From: Rhabdobacter roseus
GTDB lineage: Bacteria > Bacteroidota > Bacteroidia > Cytophagales > Spirosomataceae
Assembly (NCBI RefSeq): GCF_014202275.1
Contig: NZ_JACHGF010000011.1
Span: 62,001 to 126,000, forward strand
Reading direction: 5' to 3'
Length of the DNA: 64,000 nt
Every line of letters begins with the position of its first letter. Position 1 is the first letter of the stretch. Both the position numbers and the translations under genes were made by a program. The notes under the pieces were generated by a model, which worked only from the letters and a program-made list of their open reading frames with translations, was not told the DNA's origin and searched no databases. Shown piece after piece: positions 48,615 to 58,884 of this stretch.

Positions 48615-51600
48615 ATGAAAAGTAAAGTTTTACAACATGGGCTGCTGGGGCTGTTGGCCTTCCTTCCCCTGGGAACAGCCTCCCTGAGTGCCGCCACGCA
48701 GGATATAACGTATGTGCGCAAAACAACGCTTCGCCGCACCGCTGAACACCGGGTGGCTCAGAGCCAGAAGCTGAAAGATGCGCTGCTCGAATTGGGCCGG
48801 AAACACCAGGTTGATATTCTTTTTGAAGAATCTACGCTGGCAGACATCTATGTACAACCGGAAGACAGGTCAACCGACAAGGGACTGGAAAAAAAATTAG
48901 AACAGTTACTGTTTCCCAATGGGCTAACTTATCGAAAAATGAGTAAAAGTGCCTATCTAATCTGGAAAAAGAGTGCCGAAGCGGAGAGTTGGGCCATTCC
49001 CAGATCAACCTCGGCCACGACGCAAAACAAACTCGTGTTTGAACAAGTGACTCCGCTCCAACGGCTGCAAAGCCCAGGGGCCGTGGATCGCGAACTAACC
49101 GGAAAGATTACCGATGAAAAAAACGAAGGGCTGCCCGGTGTCAGTGTGCTTATTAAGGGTACCAACAAGGGGGCTATTTCGGATCAAAATGGGGTCTATT
49201 CCATTAGCCTTCCGGACCAGCCAACTATTCTGGTTTTTTCTTTCATTGGCTATTTAAGTAAGGAACTAACCGTAACCTCCCAAAGCCTCCTCAACGTGCA
49301 GCTAGTTCCTTCAATCAACAACCTGAGCGAAGTGATGGTGGTGGGCTACGGCACGCAGCGTAAAGGCGATATTACGGGCTCGATTGGTTCGATTTCGGCC
49401 AGAAACATTCGGGAAATTCAGGTAACGAACTTTGAAAACGCCCTTCAGGGTCAGATTGCGGGCGTGCAGGTACAGGAACCCAGCGGCGAGCCCGGTGCCG
49501 CCACCACCATTCGGGTAAGAGGCCTGGGGTCCGTATCGGCCGGTAACGAACCCCTGTACGTCATTGACGGTTTTCCAGCCACCAAGAATATGGATCCCGG
49601 CATTCAGGGGGATATTACCCGCCGGACTACGGCCTTCGCCCTGCCCGCCTCTAATCCGCTCGGAACGATCAATCCCAATGATATCGAGTCCATTGAGGTA
49701 TTGAAAGACGCTTCGGCGGCCGCTATTTATGGCTCGAGAGGTTCCAACGGCGTGATTTTGATCACCACTAAAAAAGGGAAGCTCAACACCAAACCTGTCG
49801 TCGGATTTGATGCCTACTTTGGTGTTCAAAGTGTGGCTAAAAAAGTAAACCTGATGAATTCGGAGCAGTTGACGGCCTACGTAAAGGACTCCAAAAATAA
49901 TGCCTACTTACAGGATGTGCCCGGGGCCAATGTCAACGACGATAATGCCACTCGCTATACCAAAACCACCAACGGAAGCTATTTTATTCCCGATGATTAT
50001 GCCAATCCGGACGGAACTGATACCGACTGGCAGGATTTGATTTTTAATACGGCCCCCGTCCAAAGCTATAACGCGTCCGTCTCGGGCGGTAGCGAGTTTG
50101 TAAACTATTATTTCTCGGGCGGCTACTTCAATCAAAAGGGCATCATTGATCGCAGTGGATTTGAACGGTATAGCTTTCGGATAAATCTGGAGGCACAGCC
50201 GGTAAAAAGACTAAAAATTGGACTCGGGCTGAGTCCTTCTTTTACCAATACAGATCGTTCGCCGGCGGGAGCACCCTACTTTGCGGATCCTCCGGGTATC
50301 GTGTATTCGGCTCTGGTAACCTCCCCTACCGTGAAACCTTACCTGCCTGACGGCAGCATCAACCAAACCGATAATCAGTCGCACCTCTTTACCGAAACCG
50401 GACGAGGAGCCAACATGACCGCTTCAAGCAACCCCTTGGCGATCATTAAATACGTAACGGACGACCTCAAACAGTTTCGCACCTTTGGAAATGTGTATGC
50501 CGAATACGAGATGCTGGACGGTCTGACCTATAAACTCTATACAGGTATTGATGTAAACAGCTACAATCGTTCCTTTTACATGGCCCGGGCGTTTCTTAAC
50601 CGAGCCGCCACCGTAGGTGATCCTTATGCGCAGTCCAATGCGTCTCTCAACTACAACTGGCTGACAGAAAATACATTGTCTTATACTAAAACCATTGGAC
50701 AGGTACACCACATCTCGGCGGTAGTGGGTTACACCGCCCAAAAGGACCGGTTGGATGCCAATCAGGTATATGCCCAAAATCATCCCGACGATCTATCACC
50801 CACCATCAGCGGCGGGCAGGTAACGAGCGGCGGCGATAACCGGCAGGAGTGGTCACTGGTTTCGGCACTGGCGCGGGTCAACTATTCGTTTCGGGATAAA
50901 TACCTGCTCACCGCCACAATTCGTTCCGACCGCTCCTCGCGTTTTGGAGCAGGAAATAAAACCGGAACGTTCCCGTCCGTTTCCGCCGGATGGCGCGTTT
51001 CGGAAGAATCGTTTATGAAGGGGGTGACGGCCGTCAGCGATCTGAAATTTCGAGGAAGCTGGGGACAAACGGGTAACTTCCTGATTCCTAACTATGCAGC
51101 CATTGGTCTCCTAAGCACTTACAATTATATTTTTAACAATGTGCTCACCAACGGCATAGCACCTTCCAGCATCAGCAACGAAAACCTGACCTGGGAAAAA
51201 ACCACGCAGGTTGATTTAGGCCTGGATTTTGGGCTTTTCCGTGAGCGGATTTACATCTCGGCGGATTGGTACCGAAAGCTTACATCAGATCTGCTGCTTA
51301 ATGTGCAGGTTCCGGCCGCGGTTGGCTTTTCTACAGCCTTGCAAAACATTGGTGAAGTGGAAAACAAAGGTTTTGAGCTGACCATTAGTAGCCGTAATCT
51401 TGTCGGTGCTTTTGGCTGGACCACCGATTTTAACTTTTCGGTCAATAAAAACGAAGTACTTAAACTCGGACCCACCGGCGACCCTATTTTGAGTTCGGGT
51501 GGTGCGGGCATCCGGCACATTACGGCTATTGGATCCCCTATTGGTAGCTACTTCGGTTACGTAGTGGAGGGGATTTATCAAAGTCAGGCCGAAGTTGACG

Positions 51601-52226
51601 CAGCCCCCAAGGACGCCCTGGCGCCGGCCGCCCGTGCGGGAGACTTCAAGTTCAAGGACGTGAACGGAGACGGTAAAATTGACGCGGCCGACCGTACTGT
51701 CATCGGTAACTATCAGCCGGATTTCATGTGGGGAATTACCAATCGATTCCGTTTCAAAGGAGTAGACCTGAGCGTTTTCTTCCAGGGTGTAGAAGGCTCT
51801 AAAATCTTGAACCTGACCCGACGCCACCTGGGCAACGGCGAGGCTGCCACCAACTCCTACGCCGACTGGACAGAACGATGGATTTCGGCCGAAAATCCGG
51901 GCAATGGCAAAATCCCGCGCGCGGACCGGCTCTCCGATCTGCACAGCGGAAACAACCGGCCGTCCACGTTTCAGGTCGAAGACGGCTCGTACTTTCGACT
52001 CCGCAGCATTTCGCTGGGCTATACATTCCCCAAAACCTTACTCGGTACCCGATTTCAGTCGTTGCGGGCTTACGCCTCCGGTACTAACCTGTTTACCAGT
52101 ACCAAGTACATCGGGTATAACCCGGAGGTAAACAATCAGGCAGGTTTAACCGGAGTGCAGGGTGAAGACTATGGTGCTTACCCCTTATCCCGCAACATCA
52201 CGTTTGGCTTGAACGTCACGTTTTGA
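48615..52226 (+). CDS. SusC/RagA-family TonB-dependent outer-membrane receptor with STN domain
   Basis: 1203 residues with signal peptide. Domains in order: STN (about 52-116; LKDALLELGRKHQVDILFEES), carboxypeptidase-regulatory-like domain (about 161-245; GKITDEKNEGLPGVSVLIKGTNKGAISDQNGVYSI), plug (about 250-390; MVVGYGTQRKGDITGSIGSI, AAAIYGSRGSNGVILITTKKG) and barrel to the terminal ITFGLNVTF. The STN domain is the signal-transducing domain that contacts FecR, so the receptor is both importer and inducer. Normal length. The SusD partner begins 45 nt later. Confidence 0.96.
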   Translation: MKSKVLQHGLLGLLAFLPLGTASLSAATQDITYVRKTTLRRTAEHRVAQSQKLKDALLELGRKHQVDILFEESTLADIYVQPEDRSTDKGLEKKLEQLLFPNGLTYRKMSKSAYLIWKKSAEAESWAIPRSTSATTQNKLVFEQVTPLQRLQSPGAVDRELTGKITDEKNEGLPGVSVLIKGTNKGAISDQNGVYSISLPDQPTILVFSFIGYLSKELTVTSQSLLNVQLVPSINNLSEVMVVGYGTQRKGDITGSIGSISARNIREIQVTNFENALQGQIAGVQVQEPSGEPGAATTIRVRGLGSVSAGNEPLYVIDGFPATKNMDPGIQGDITRRTTAFALPASNPLGTINPNDIESIEVLKDASAAAIYGSRGSNGVILITTKKGKLNTKPVVGFDAYFGVQSVAKKVNLMNSEQLTAYVKDSKNNAYLQDVPGANVNDDNATRYTKTTNGSYFIPDDYANPDGTDTDWQDLIFNTAPVQSYNASVSGGSEFVNYYFSGGYFNQKGIIDRSGFERYSFRINLEAQPVKRLKIGLGLSPSFTNTDRSPAGAPYFADPPGIVYSALVTSPTVKPYLPDGSINQTDNQSHLFTETGRGANMTASSNPLAIIKYVTDDLKQFRTFGNVYAEYEMLDGLTYKLYTGIDVNSYNRSFYMARAFLNRAATVGDPYAQSNASLNYNWLTENTLSYTKTIGQVHHISAVVGYTAQKDRLDANQVYAQNHPDDLSPTISGGQVTSGGDNRQEWSLVSALARVNYSFRDKYLLTATIRSDRSSRFGAGNKTGTFPSVSAGWRVSEESFMKGVTAVSDLKFRGSWGQTGNFLIPNYAAIGLLSTYNYIFNNVLTNGIAPSSISNENLTWEKTTQVDLGLDFGLFRERIYISADWYRKLTSDLLLNVQVPAAVGFSTALQNIGEVENKGFELTISSRNLVGAFGWTTDFNFSVNKNEVLKLGPTGDPILSSGGAGIRHITAIGSPIGSYFGYVVEGIYQSQAEVDAAPKDALAPAARAGDFKFKDVNGDGKIDAADRTVIGNYQPDFMWGITNRFRFKGVDLSVFFQGVEGSKILNLTRRHLGNGEAATNSYADWTERWISAENPGNGKIPRADRLSDLHSGNNRPSTFQVEDGSYFRLRSISLGYTFPKTLLGTRFQSLRAYASGTNLFTSTKYIGYNPEVNNQAGLTGVQGEDYGAYPLSRNITFGLNVTF

Positions 52227-52271
52227 GTTGGTTCTGCAAGAAGTAAAGGCATTTTAATAATACATAAAGAT

Positions 52272-53675
52272 ATGAAAATCAACAAATTACACCTCATAGC
52301 CCTGTTAGCCGGAGCCTTGCTCTCGTGCAGTGAGGATTTCACGAACCTTAATCCGGTTTCCCAGCGAAATGTCAACGGATTTTACCAAACCGCCGGTGAC
52401 ATGAACACGGCCATCAATGCAGCCTACAAAGTGCTGCAAATGAATGGTACCTATAACCAGAGTTACTGGATCATGCATGAAATGCGAACAGACAATACCG
52501 ATCAGGGGCCGGACGGAACCGGCCTGGGGGCTGAACTGACGGTGATTGACAATTTTTCTGAAATATCCACGAGTGAAATCATCACGGCAGCGTATACGGA
52601 TTCGTATCTGGGCATTGCCCGCAGCAACATAGTACTCAGCCGCATTGACGCCATTCCCATGGATCAGGCGATGAAGGATCGGATCAAAGGGGAAGCTCTC
52701 TTTCTACGCTCGTTGTTTTTTTACAATCTTGCCGTTTCCTTTGGTCATATTCCGATGCCACTCACCGAACCCAAATCGGCCGACGAAGGGCGGGCTCTAC
52801 CGCAAGTACCCGCCGCTGAAATTTATCGTCAGATTAGCGCCGACTTGGTACAGGCCGAAGCCTTTTTACCCATCAAACACGCGGCCGCCGCAGATCTCGG
52901 TCGGGCAACCAAAGGGGCCGCGGCGGCCCTGCTCGGAAAAGTATACCTGACCGCTGGCGATAAGTCTTCGGCCGCTACCGTTCTAAAGCGCATCGTAGAG
53001 ACCTACGGGTATTCGCTCATGCCCGACTACGCCACGATCTGGGGACTTGCCAATAAGAACAACCGGGAGTCAATTTTTGAAGTACAGTACCGAGGGGGAG
53101 GCACTGGGACCGGTAATGGTTTTACTAATGCTTTTTCACCCTTGCTGCGCCAAACCACCGGAGCCTATAAAAATCGGCCTACCGTAAACATGATGAACGC
53201 CTACGAACCAGGCGACGATCGGTTTTTGAAATCCATGGATACAAGCTACGTGAACTCACAGGGGACTTTACTGACCAACTCAGCCAACAACGTGCGGTTC
53301 ATTACTAAATTCGGAAAAGAAAATACCTTCAATGAAAACGATGCATCGTATAACTTCATGGTCCTGCGCTATGCCGACGTATTATTGATGCTGGCCGAAG
53401 CACTCGGCGAGTCGGATGCTGCGTACGGATATATCAATCAGGTGCGAGCCCGGGCCAAACTGGCGCCGATCAGTGCGGCCACGCCCGGTACATTTGCCGA
53501 TAAACTCCTACGTGAACGCCGGGTTGAACTAGCCTTTGAAAATCATCGCTGGGCCGATTTGCTGCGGTTTGGCAAAGCGACCGAGGTTATGCAAGCACAG
53601 GGCAAAACCGCCCGGCTGCTGTATTTGATCCCACAGCGGGAGCTGGATATTAATTCATCCTACAAACAAAACTAG
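52272..53675 (+). CDS. SusD/RagB-family nutrient-binding lipoprotein
   Basis: 467 residues with a lipobox (GALLSC, C19). N-terminal FTNLNPVSQRNVNGFYQTAGDMNTAINAAYKVLQ and the TPR-containing core (IKGEALFLRSLFFYNLAVSFG; AAALLGKVYLTAGDKSSAATVLKRIV) lead to the C-terminal LRERRVELAFENHRWADLLRFG and LLYLIPQRELDIN, diagnostic of the family. It forms the lid of the SusC channel and decides which oligomer is captured. Ends the uptake pair. Confidence 0.95.
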   Translation: MKINKLHLIALLAGALLSCSEDFTNLNPVSQRNVNGFYQTAGDMNTAINAAYKVLQMNGTYNQSYWIMHEMRTDNTDQGPDGTGLGAELTVIDNFSEISTSEIITAAYTDSYLGIARSNIVLSRIDAIPMDQAMKDRIKGEALFLRSLFFYNLAVSFGHIPMPLTEPKSADEGRALPQVPAAEIYRQISADLVQAEAFLPIKHAAAADLGRATKGAAAALLGKVYLTAGDKSSAATVLKRIVETYGYSLMPDYATIWGLANKNNRESIFEVQYRGGGTGTGNGFTNAFSPLLRQTTGAYKNRPTVNMMNAYEPGDDRFLKSMDTSYVNSQGTLLTNSANNVRFITKFGKENTFNENDASYNFMVLRYADVLLMLAEALGESDAAYGYINQVRARAKLAPISAATPGTFADKLLRERRVELAFENHRWADLLRFGKATEVMQAQGKTARLLYLIPQRELDINSSYKQN

Positions 53676-53779
53676 CACTTTAAAAAGGAAACCGTCCCCT
53701 TCTCTCCAATCCGGATACACCGTAGCCCGATTAGGAGGACCCGGATCGTACTCCCTTATACCGATCTTCCGTCTATACT

Positions 53780-56275
53780 ATGCAAAGCAACGTAATAAAA
53801 GCAGGCCTTTGGCTGCTCCTTGCCTGCGGATCGGGTTCCCTGACCGCTCAGGCCCCGCAGCGGCTCCCCTCTTCCAAATTGGCTCAGGATATTAAAAAAC
53901 TCAATGTGCTCGGCAATGTACTATACATGGCTGCCCACCCCGACGACGAGAACACAACGTTTATCGGTTACATGGCCAATGAAAAGCTCTATACGACCAA
54001 CTATCTGGCTTTAACCCGCGGCGACGGCGGCCAAAACCTGATTGGCCCCCAAATCCGGGAACAACTGGGTATAATCCGCACGCAGGAGCTTTTGCAGGCC
54101 CGCCGAATAGACGGCGGGCGGCAGTACTTTTCCCGCGCCAACGACTTTGGTTTTTCCAAAAATCCGCAGGAAGCATTCATGATTTGGGAAAAAGAGCAAT
54201 TACTGGCTGACGCCGTATGGGTGATCCGGAAAGTAAAACCGGACGTAATCGTTACACGCTTCCCACCCGATAGCCGGGCCGGGCATGGCCATCATAGTGC
54301 GTCATCTATTCTTGCCGAGGAAGCCTTTGACGCCGCGGCTGATCCCACACGTTTTCCCGAGCAACTCAAATACGTAGCCCCCTGGCAAGCCAAACGCCTG
54401 CTGTGGAACATCAGCATGTGGTCGATTACCAACCGAGCCGAGTTTGTAAAAAATGCCGGGCAGTACCTAAAAATTGACCTCGGCGTCTATAATCCACTGC
54501 TGGGAAAATCGTACGGAGAACTATCGGCCGAAAGCCGGAGTATGCACAAAAGCCAGGGCTTTGGCTCCGTAGGCACGCGGGGAACGTCGGTAGAATATTT
54601 CCAACACACCAAAGGCGACAAAACCATGACCGACCTGTTTGAAGGCATTGACACGTCCTGGAAACGGGTAAAAGGCAGTGCCAAAATAGAACAACTGGTG
54701 CAGCGGGCCGCCAGGGAATTTGACCCGGCCAATCCTGCCGGTAGCGTACCCTTGTTGTTATCTATTCGTACGGAGCTACAAAAACTCCCGGATGGCTTCT
54801 GGAAAACCACTAAACTAGCCGATGTGCAGGAGCTCATCAAAAATGCGCTGGGTCTGTATCTAGAAGTTACGGCCCCGGAATTTGCCTATTCGCCCGGGGC
54901 TACCCTACCGCTTACGGTAGAAGCCATCAACCGCTCGTCGGTGTCTGTTTCGCTGGAAAAAATCCATTTTCCCTTTGCGACAACGGATTCTGCCATGCAT
55001 ACTCCCTTAGCTTATAATCAAGATCTTACCTGGGAAACCAACGCCAAAATACCGGTAACTACCCCCATTTCGCAACCCTACTGGTTACGCAAGGAAATCG
55101 GGTACGCCGGATTGTTTTCGGTGGATGATTTGCAGGAAATCGGTCAGCCGGAAAACCCACCGGTTGCCGTTGTAACTTTTGACCTGCTCGTAGCTGGACA
55201 ACCCCTGCGAATGGAGGTACCGGTGGCATTCAAGAAAAAGGATCCCGTCCTGGGCGAAGTGTACCAGCCTTTGGTTATTACCCCCCCGGTATTTGCCACC
55301 ATTGCACAGGAGGTATACATGTTTGACACGGCCGAACCTCGGAAGGTGGACGTAACGGTCAAAGCCGGAAAAGACAATTGTTCGGGCGACGTGCAGTTAG
55401 CGCTGCCCGAAGGATGGAGGTCCATTCCCGAAAAAATTTCGTTTGCTCTTAGGGATAAAGGTTCCGAGCAAACCGTGGAATTTCAACTTTTCCCCCCCGT
55501 TGATCCGCAGGAAGCCCGCCTGCGGGCCGTGGTGACCCTGGAAGGCCAGGAATACGATAAAAGCTTCGGTTTGATCAGCTATACGCACATTCCAGCGCAG
55601 GCGTTTTTTCCGGCTGCCTCGGCGAAAGCAGTCAAACTGAACCTGGTCAAAAAAGGCACCAATATTGGGTACATTATGGGGGCGGGAGATTTGATCCCCC
55701 AAAGCTTGCGGCAAATTGGCTACCGCGTCTCCCTGTTGGAAGATCAGGATATCACACCTGAAAAATTGGCAACATTTGATGCCGTTATCACGGGCGTTAG
55801 GGCCTATAATACCAATGAACGCATGAAACACCATCAGACGGCTTTGTTAAAATACGTCGAAAATGGCGGCAACCTGGTGGTACAGTATAATACAAATATG
55901 GGCCTTATTACTACCGAGCTGGGTCCCTACCCGTTTGAACTCACCCGGGACCGCATTACAGAAGAAACCTCAGAAGTACGACTTATCAAACCGGAAAGCG
56001 TGGTGCTGAATTCCCCCAATAAAATAACAGCTGATGACTTTAATCACTGGGTACAGGAGCGTGGGCTTTATTTTCCGCAGAATTGGGACCCTCAGTACGA
56101 GGCAATTATTTCCTCTAACGACCCTAACAGCCCACCCCTCGACGGCGGCATTTTGGTGGCTCGCTACGGTAAAGGCACCTATGTCTACACCAGTTTGTCC
56201 TGGTTTAGAGAACTACCCGCTGGCGTACCCGGGGCTTACCGACTTTTTGTAAATCTACTATCCCTTGGTGACTAG
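53780..56275 (+). CDS. PIG-L (LmbE-like) deacetylase with extra C-terminal domains
   Basis: 831 residues with signal peptide. The N-terminal PIG-L domain (about 40-320) has the zinc motif AHPDDE (52-57), TRGDGGQN and, at about 165-175, SRAGHGHHSAS with the third zinc ligand. PIG-L enzymes remove N-acetyl groups from GlcNAc-type sugars in conjugates. A middle region (about 500-610) resembles NEW3-like immunoglobulin folds, and the end (about 620-831; VITGVRAYNTNERMKHHQTALLKYVENGGNLVVQYNTN) a ThuA/glutamine-amidotransferase-like fold. Its periplasmic location and SusCD context fit deacetylation of imported amino-sugar glycan. Overlaps the next gene by one base (TAGTG). Confidence 0.85.
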   Translation: MQSNVIKAGLWLLLACGSGSLTAQAPQRLPSSKLAQDIKKLNVLGNVLYMAAHPDDENTTFIGYMANEKLYTTNYLALTRGDGGQNLIGPQIREQLGIIRTQELLQARRIDGGRQYFSRANDFGFSKNPQEAFMIWEKEQLLADAVWVIRKVKPDVIVTRFPPDSRAGHGHHSASSILAEEAFDAAADPTRFPEQLKYVAPWQAKRLLWNISMWSITNRAEFVKNAGQYLKIDLGVYNPLLGKSYGELSAESRSMHKSQGFGSVGTRGTSVEYFQHTKGDKTMTDLFEGIDTSWKRVKGSAKIEQLVQRAAREFDPANPAGSVPLLLSIRTELQKLPDGFWKTTKLADVQELIKNALGLYLEVTAPEFAYSPGATLPLTVEAINRSSVSVSLEKIHFPFATTDSAMHTPLAYNQDLTWETNAKIPVTTPISQPYWLRKEIGYAGLFSVDDLQEIGQPENPPVAVVTFDLLVAGQPLRMEVPVAFKKKDPVLGEVYQPLVITPPVFATIAQEVYMFDTAEPRKVDVTVKAGKDNCSGDVQLALPEGWRSIPEKISFALRDKGSEQTVEFQLFPPVDPQEARLRAVVTLEGQEYDKSFGLISYTHIPAQAFFPAASAKAVKLNLVKKGTNIGYIMGAGDLIPQSLRQIGYRVSLLEDQDITPEKLATFDAVITGVRAYNTNERMKHHQTALLKYVENGGNLVVQYNTNMGLITTELGPYPFELTRDRITEETSEVRLIKPESVVLNSPNKITADDFNHWVQERGLYFPQNWDPQYEAIISSNDPNSPPLDGGILVARYGKGTYVYTSLSWFRELPAGVPGAYRLFVNLLSLGD

Positions 56276-57426
56276 TGACAACGGCTCAATCAACCAAAAT
56301 TCCGGCCAACGCGTCCTCCCGGGTAGTTCCCCAACGCCTGCAATCGCTTGATACTTTGCGGGGGTTTGACATGTTCTGGATCACCGGTGGAGGGCAGCTC
56401 GTGCATGCTCTCACCGCCGCCTCAGGCTGGGCGTGGCTGCAAAGCGTAGACCAACAGCTTCACCATCCGGAATGGCACGGATTTCGTGCCTACGACCTGA
56501 TTTTCCCACTCTTTATTTTTTTAGCAGGCGTGTCTACCCCATTCTCCATGGACAGCCGCCTAGCCAACGGCCATTCACCCACTCGTTTGGCCCGCAAGGC
56601 CATACAGCGGGGGTTGATTCTGGTGGCCCTGGGTATATTGTACAACAACGGATTTTTCAAAACCGAATGGGCCCTAATGCGCTATCCAAGCGTATTAGGG
56701 CGTATAGGCCTGGCCGGAATGCTTGCGCAGCTTCTTTATATCTATTGCTCAACGCGCTGGCTGATTGCGTGGTCTGTGGGTATTTTGGTCGGGTACTGGG
56801 GCTTTATGTCCTACTTCCCGGTACCCGGCTGCGGGGCGGGTTTGCTGACCATTGAGTGCAATCCGGCCAGCTATTTTGATCAGCTCATAGTACCCGGACG
56901 GCTGCACAATAAAATTCACGACCCCGAAGGCCTGGTATCTACCCTACCCGCCATAGCCACCGGACTGTTAGGTATTTTTGCCGGTAAATTCCTGCGCCTT
57001 TCGCCCCACCAATTTACCCCCTCGCAAAAAGTATTGCTGCTTTGGACGGCCGGAATTCTGGGCATTGGCCTGGCACTAACCTGGAATTCATTTTTTCCCA
57101 TCAATAAAAACATCTGGACAAGCTCCTTTGTACTCCTGACGGGCGGGTTGAGTTTTTTATTACTGGGGCTATTTTACGGGGTCATTGATGTCCTACACTT
57201 CCGTTCCTGGACGTTCTTCTTCGTGGTCATCGGCATGAACTCCATTGTGATTTACATGGTCAAAAAATTCATTGACTTTTCCTATACCGCTCAGACTCTG
57301 TTTGGGGGGTTGCTAAGCTTTTTTTCTGAGCCGGTACAAATGGTCGGGGCGGTGGTAACCTATATTCTGATTCAATGGCTATTTATGTGGATTCTGCATC
57401 GCAATAAGTTATTCTTAAAAATATAA
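56275..57426 (+). CDS. NagX/DUF5009-like membrane protein (heparan alpha-glucosaminide acetyltransferase-like)
   Basis: 383 residues starting with GTG at 56275, the last base of the PIG-L stop codon, so translation is coupled. About ten membrane helices. The N-terminal signature LQSLDTLRGFDMFWITGGGQLVHAL and YDLIFPLFIFLAGVSTPFSM are typical of this family, relatives of the HGSNAT enzyme that acetylates glucosamine across a membrane. The C-terminal LHFRSWTFFFVVIGMNSIVIYMVKKFIDFS matches. With a deacetylase next door, transfer of an acetyl group (or N-acetyl sugar transport) is plausible; the direction of chemistry is unknown. Confidence 0.85.
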   Translation: MTTAQSTKIPANASSRVVPQRLQSLDTLRGFDMFWITGGGQLVHALTAASGWAWLQSVDQQLHHPEWHGFRAYDLIFPLFIFLAGVSTPFSMDSRLANGHSPTRLARKAIQRGLILVALGILYNNGFFKTEWALMRYPSVLGRIGLAGMLAQLLYIYCSTRWLIAWSVGILVGYWGFMSYFPVPGCGAGLLTIECNPASYFDQLIVPGRLHNKIHDPEGLVSTLPAIATGLLGIFAGKFLRLSPHQFTPSQKVLLLWTAGILGIGLALTWNSFFPINKNIWTSSFVLLTGGLSFLLLGLFYGVIDVLHFRSWTFFFVVIGMNSIVIYMVKKFIDFSYTAQTLFGGLLSFFSEPVQMVGAVVTYILIQWLFMWILHRNKLFLKI

Positions 57427-57534
57427 TATGCCTGGAATTCCCTTGCCTAACCCTTAAAAAAGTCTATTCCCCGCTTAAACCGCTTCCTTCCAAGGGGTGG
57501 TGGGGGGGAAACTCAAGTTTTTATAGAACGTATC

Positions 57535-58815
57535 ATGCAAGAAAAAAAATCTACCAAAAAAGGAGTTTCCCGGCGTGATTTCGTCAAAGGAACTGCCGCC
57601 ACCTTGGCGGCTTTTACCATTGTTCCGCGCCATGTGCTGGGCAAAGGGTTCCTGGCCCCGAGCGATCAGCTCACCAAGGGAATTATTGGTGTGGGCGGTA
57701 TGGGACAAGGCCACATTTCCTACGCCGGAACCCGCGTGGTGGCTATTTGTGATGTAGATAAAAGACACCTGGCCGCAACATTGACCAAGCTCGACCAAGG
57801 CACCAAAACGTTTACCGACTACCGCGAACTAATCAAACTGCCGGAGGTGGATATTGTCCACATTGCGACACCCCCTCACTGGCACGGAATCATGGCCGCC
57901 GACGCCGCTCGCGCGGGGAAAGATATCTGGTGCGAAAAACCCATGACCCGCACCATCGGCGAAGGCAAGCGCGTGATGGAGGCCGTGCAGCAGCACGGCC
58001 GCATTTTCAGGCTCAATACCTGGTTTCGGTTTGAATCTAACTTTTACGGCATGAATACGACCGTGAAGCCGATAAAAAAACTCGTTGACAGCGGCATGCT
58101 GGGTTGGCCCCTGACCGTGACCGTAGGCAAGCATACGGGCTTTGACTGGAAGTTCTACTGGGTAGGCAAAACGGATCTTGCGCCCCAGGCCGTTCCGGTC
58201 GAACTTGATTATGACCAATGGCTTGGCCCGGCGCCGTACAAGCCTTACAACGCCCACCGCACGCATGGCACCTTCCGGGGTTACTGGGACTATGATGGCG
58301 GTGGATTGGGCGATATGGGGCAGCATTACATAGATCCGATTCAGTATTTTCTAGGAAAAGACCACACCAGCCCGATTCAGGTAGAGGTGGATGCCCCCCA
58401 GCAACATACCGACGCCGTTGGAACCTGGCGGCGGATTGAATTTACCTACGAAGATGGCTGCAAGATTATCCTTGATGGCGAAGGTAAGGACGTCAACGCG
58501 CCCTACATTGCGGGTCCCAAAGGCAATGTATACAACGGGTTCCGCTGCGATATTCCTGATTTTGAGAAAAAACTGGCCGCATTCCCCGATCCCGAACCAC
58601 AGGTGACGGACTTTGTTGAAGCAGTAAAAAAACGGAAGAAATTTGCCCTCAATGAAGAAAACGGACACCGCTCGTGTACCATTGTAAACATGGGACTGGC
58701 CGCCTTGCGTTTAGGAAGATCGCTTTCATTTGATCCGGTAAAACAACAGTTTATCGGCGATGAAGGAGCCAACCGCCTGATCGATCAACCCATGCGCGCG
58801 CCCTGGAATGTGTAA
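57535..58815 (+). CDS. Gfo/Idh/MocA-family oxidoreductase with Tat leader
   Basis: 426 residues with a twin-arginine leader (SRRDFVKGTAATLAAFTIVPRHVLG). The Rossmann site is KGIIGVGGMGQGHISYAG, then DIVHIATPPHWHGIMAADAARAGKDIWCEKPMTRTIGEGKRVMEAV, with the EKP catalytic lysine motif. The C-terminal half includes FRGYWDYDGGGLGDMGQHYIDPIQYFLG. Exported members carry a bound NAD and oxidise or isomerise sugars at C3, and partner DUF1080 hydrolases in 3-keto-glycoside pathways. The next gene encodes exactly such domains, so a 3-keto step is likely here. Confidence 0.9.
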   Translation: MQEKKSTKKGVSRRDFVKGTAATLAAFTIVPRHVLGKGFLAPSDQLTKGIIGVGGMGQGHISYAGTRVVAICDVDKRHLAATLTKLDQGTKTFTDYRELIKLPEVDIVHIATPPHWHGIMAADAARAGKDIWCEKPMTRTIGEGKRVMEAVQQHGRIFRLNTWFRFESNFYGMNTTVKPIKKLVDSGMLGWPLTVTVGKHTGFDWKFYWVGKTDLAPQAVPVELDYDQWLGPAPYKPYNAHRTHGTFRGYWDYDGGGLGDMGQHYIDPIQYFLGKDHTSPIQVEVDAPQQHTDAVGTWRRIEFTYEDGCKIILDGEGKDVNAPYIAGPKGNVYNGFRCDIPDFEKKLAAFPDPEPQVTDFVEAVKKRKKFALNEENGHRSCTIVNMGLAALRLGRSLSFDPVKQQFIGDEGANRLIDQPMRAPWNV

Positions 58816-58884
58816 AAACAGGGTGGAAAAAGAAGATTGAATGCTTCTTCTTCTCCATCTCTATGTAGTCCGTACAATTGATTC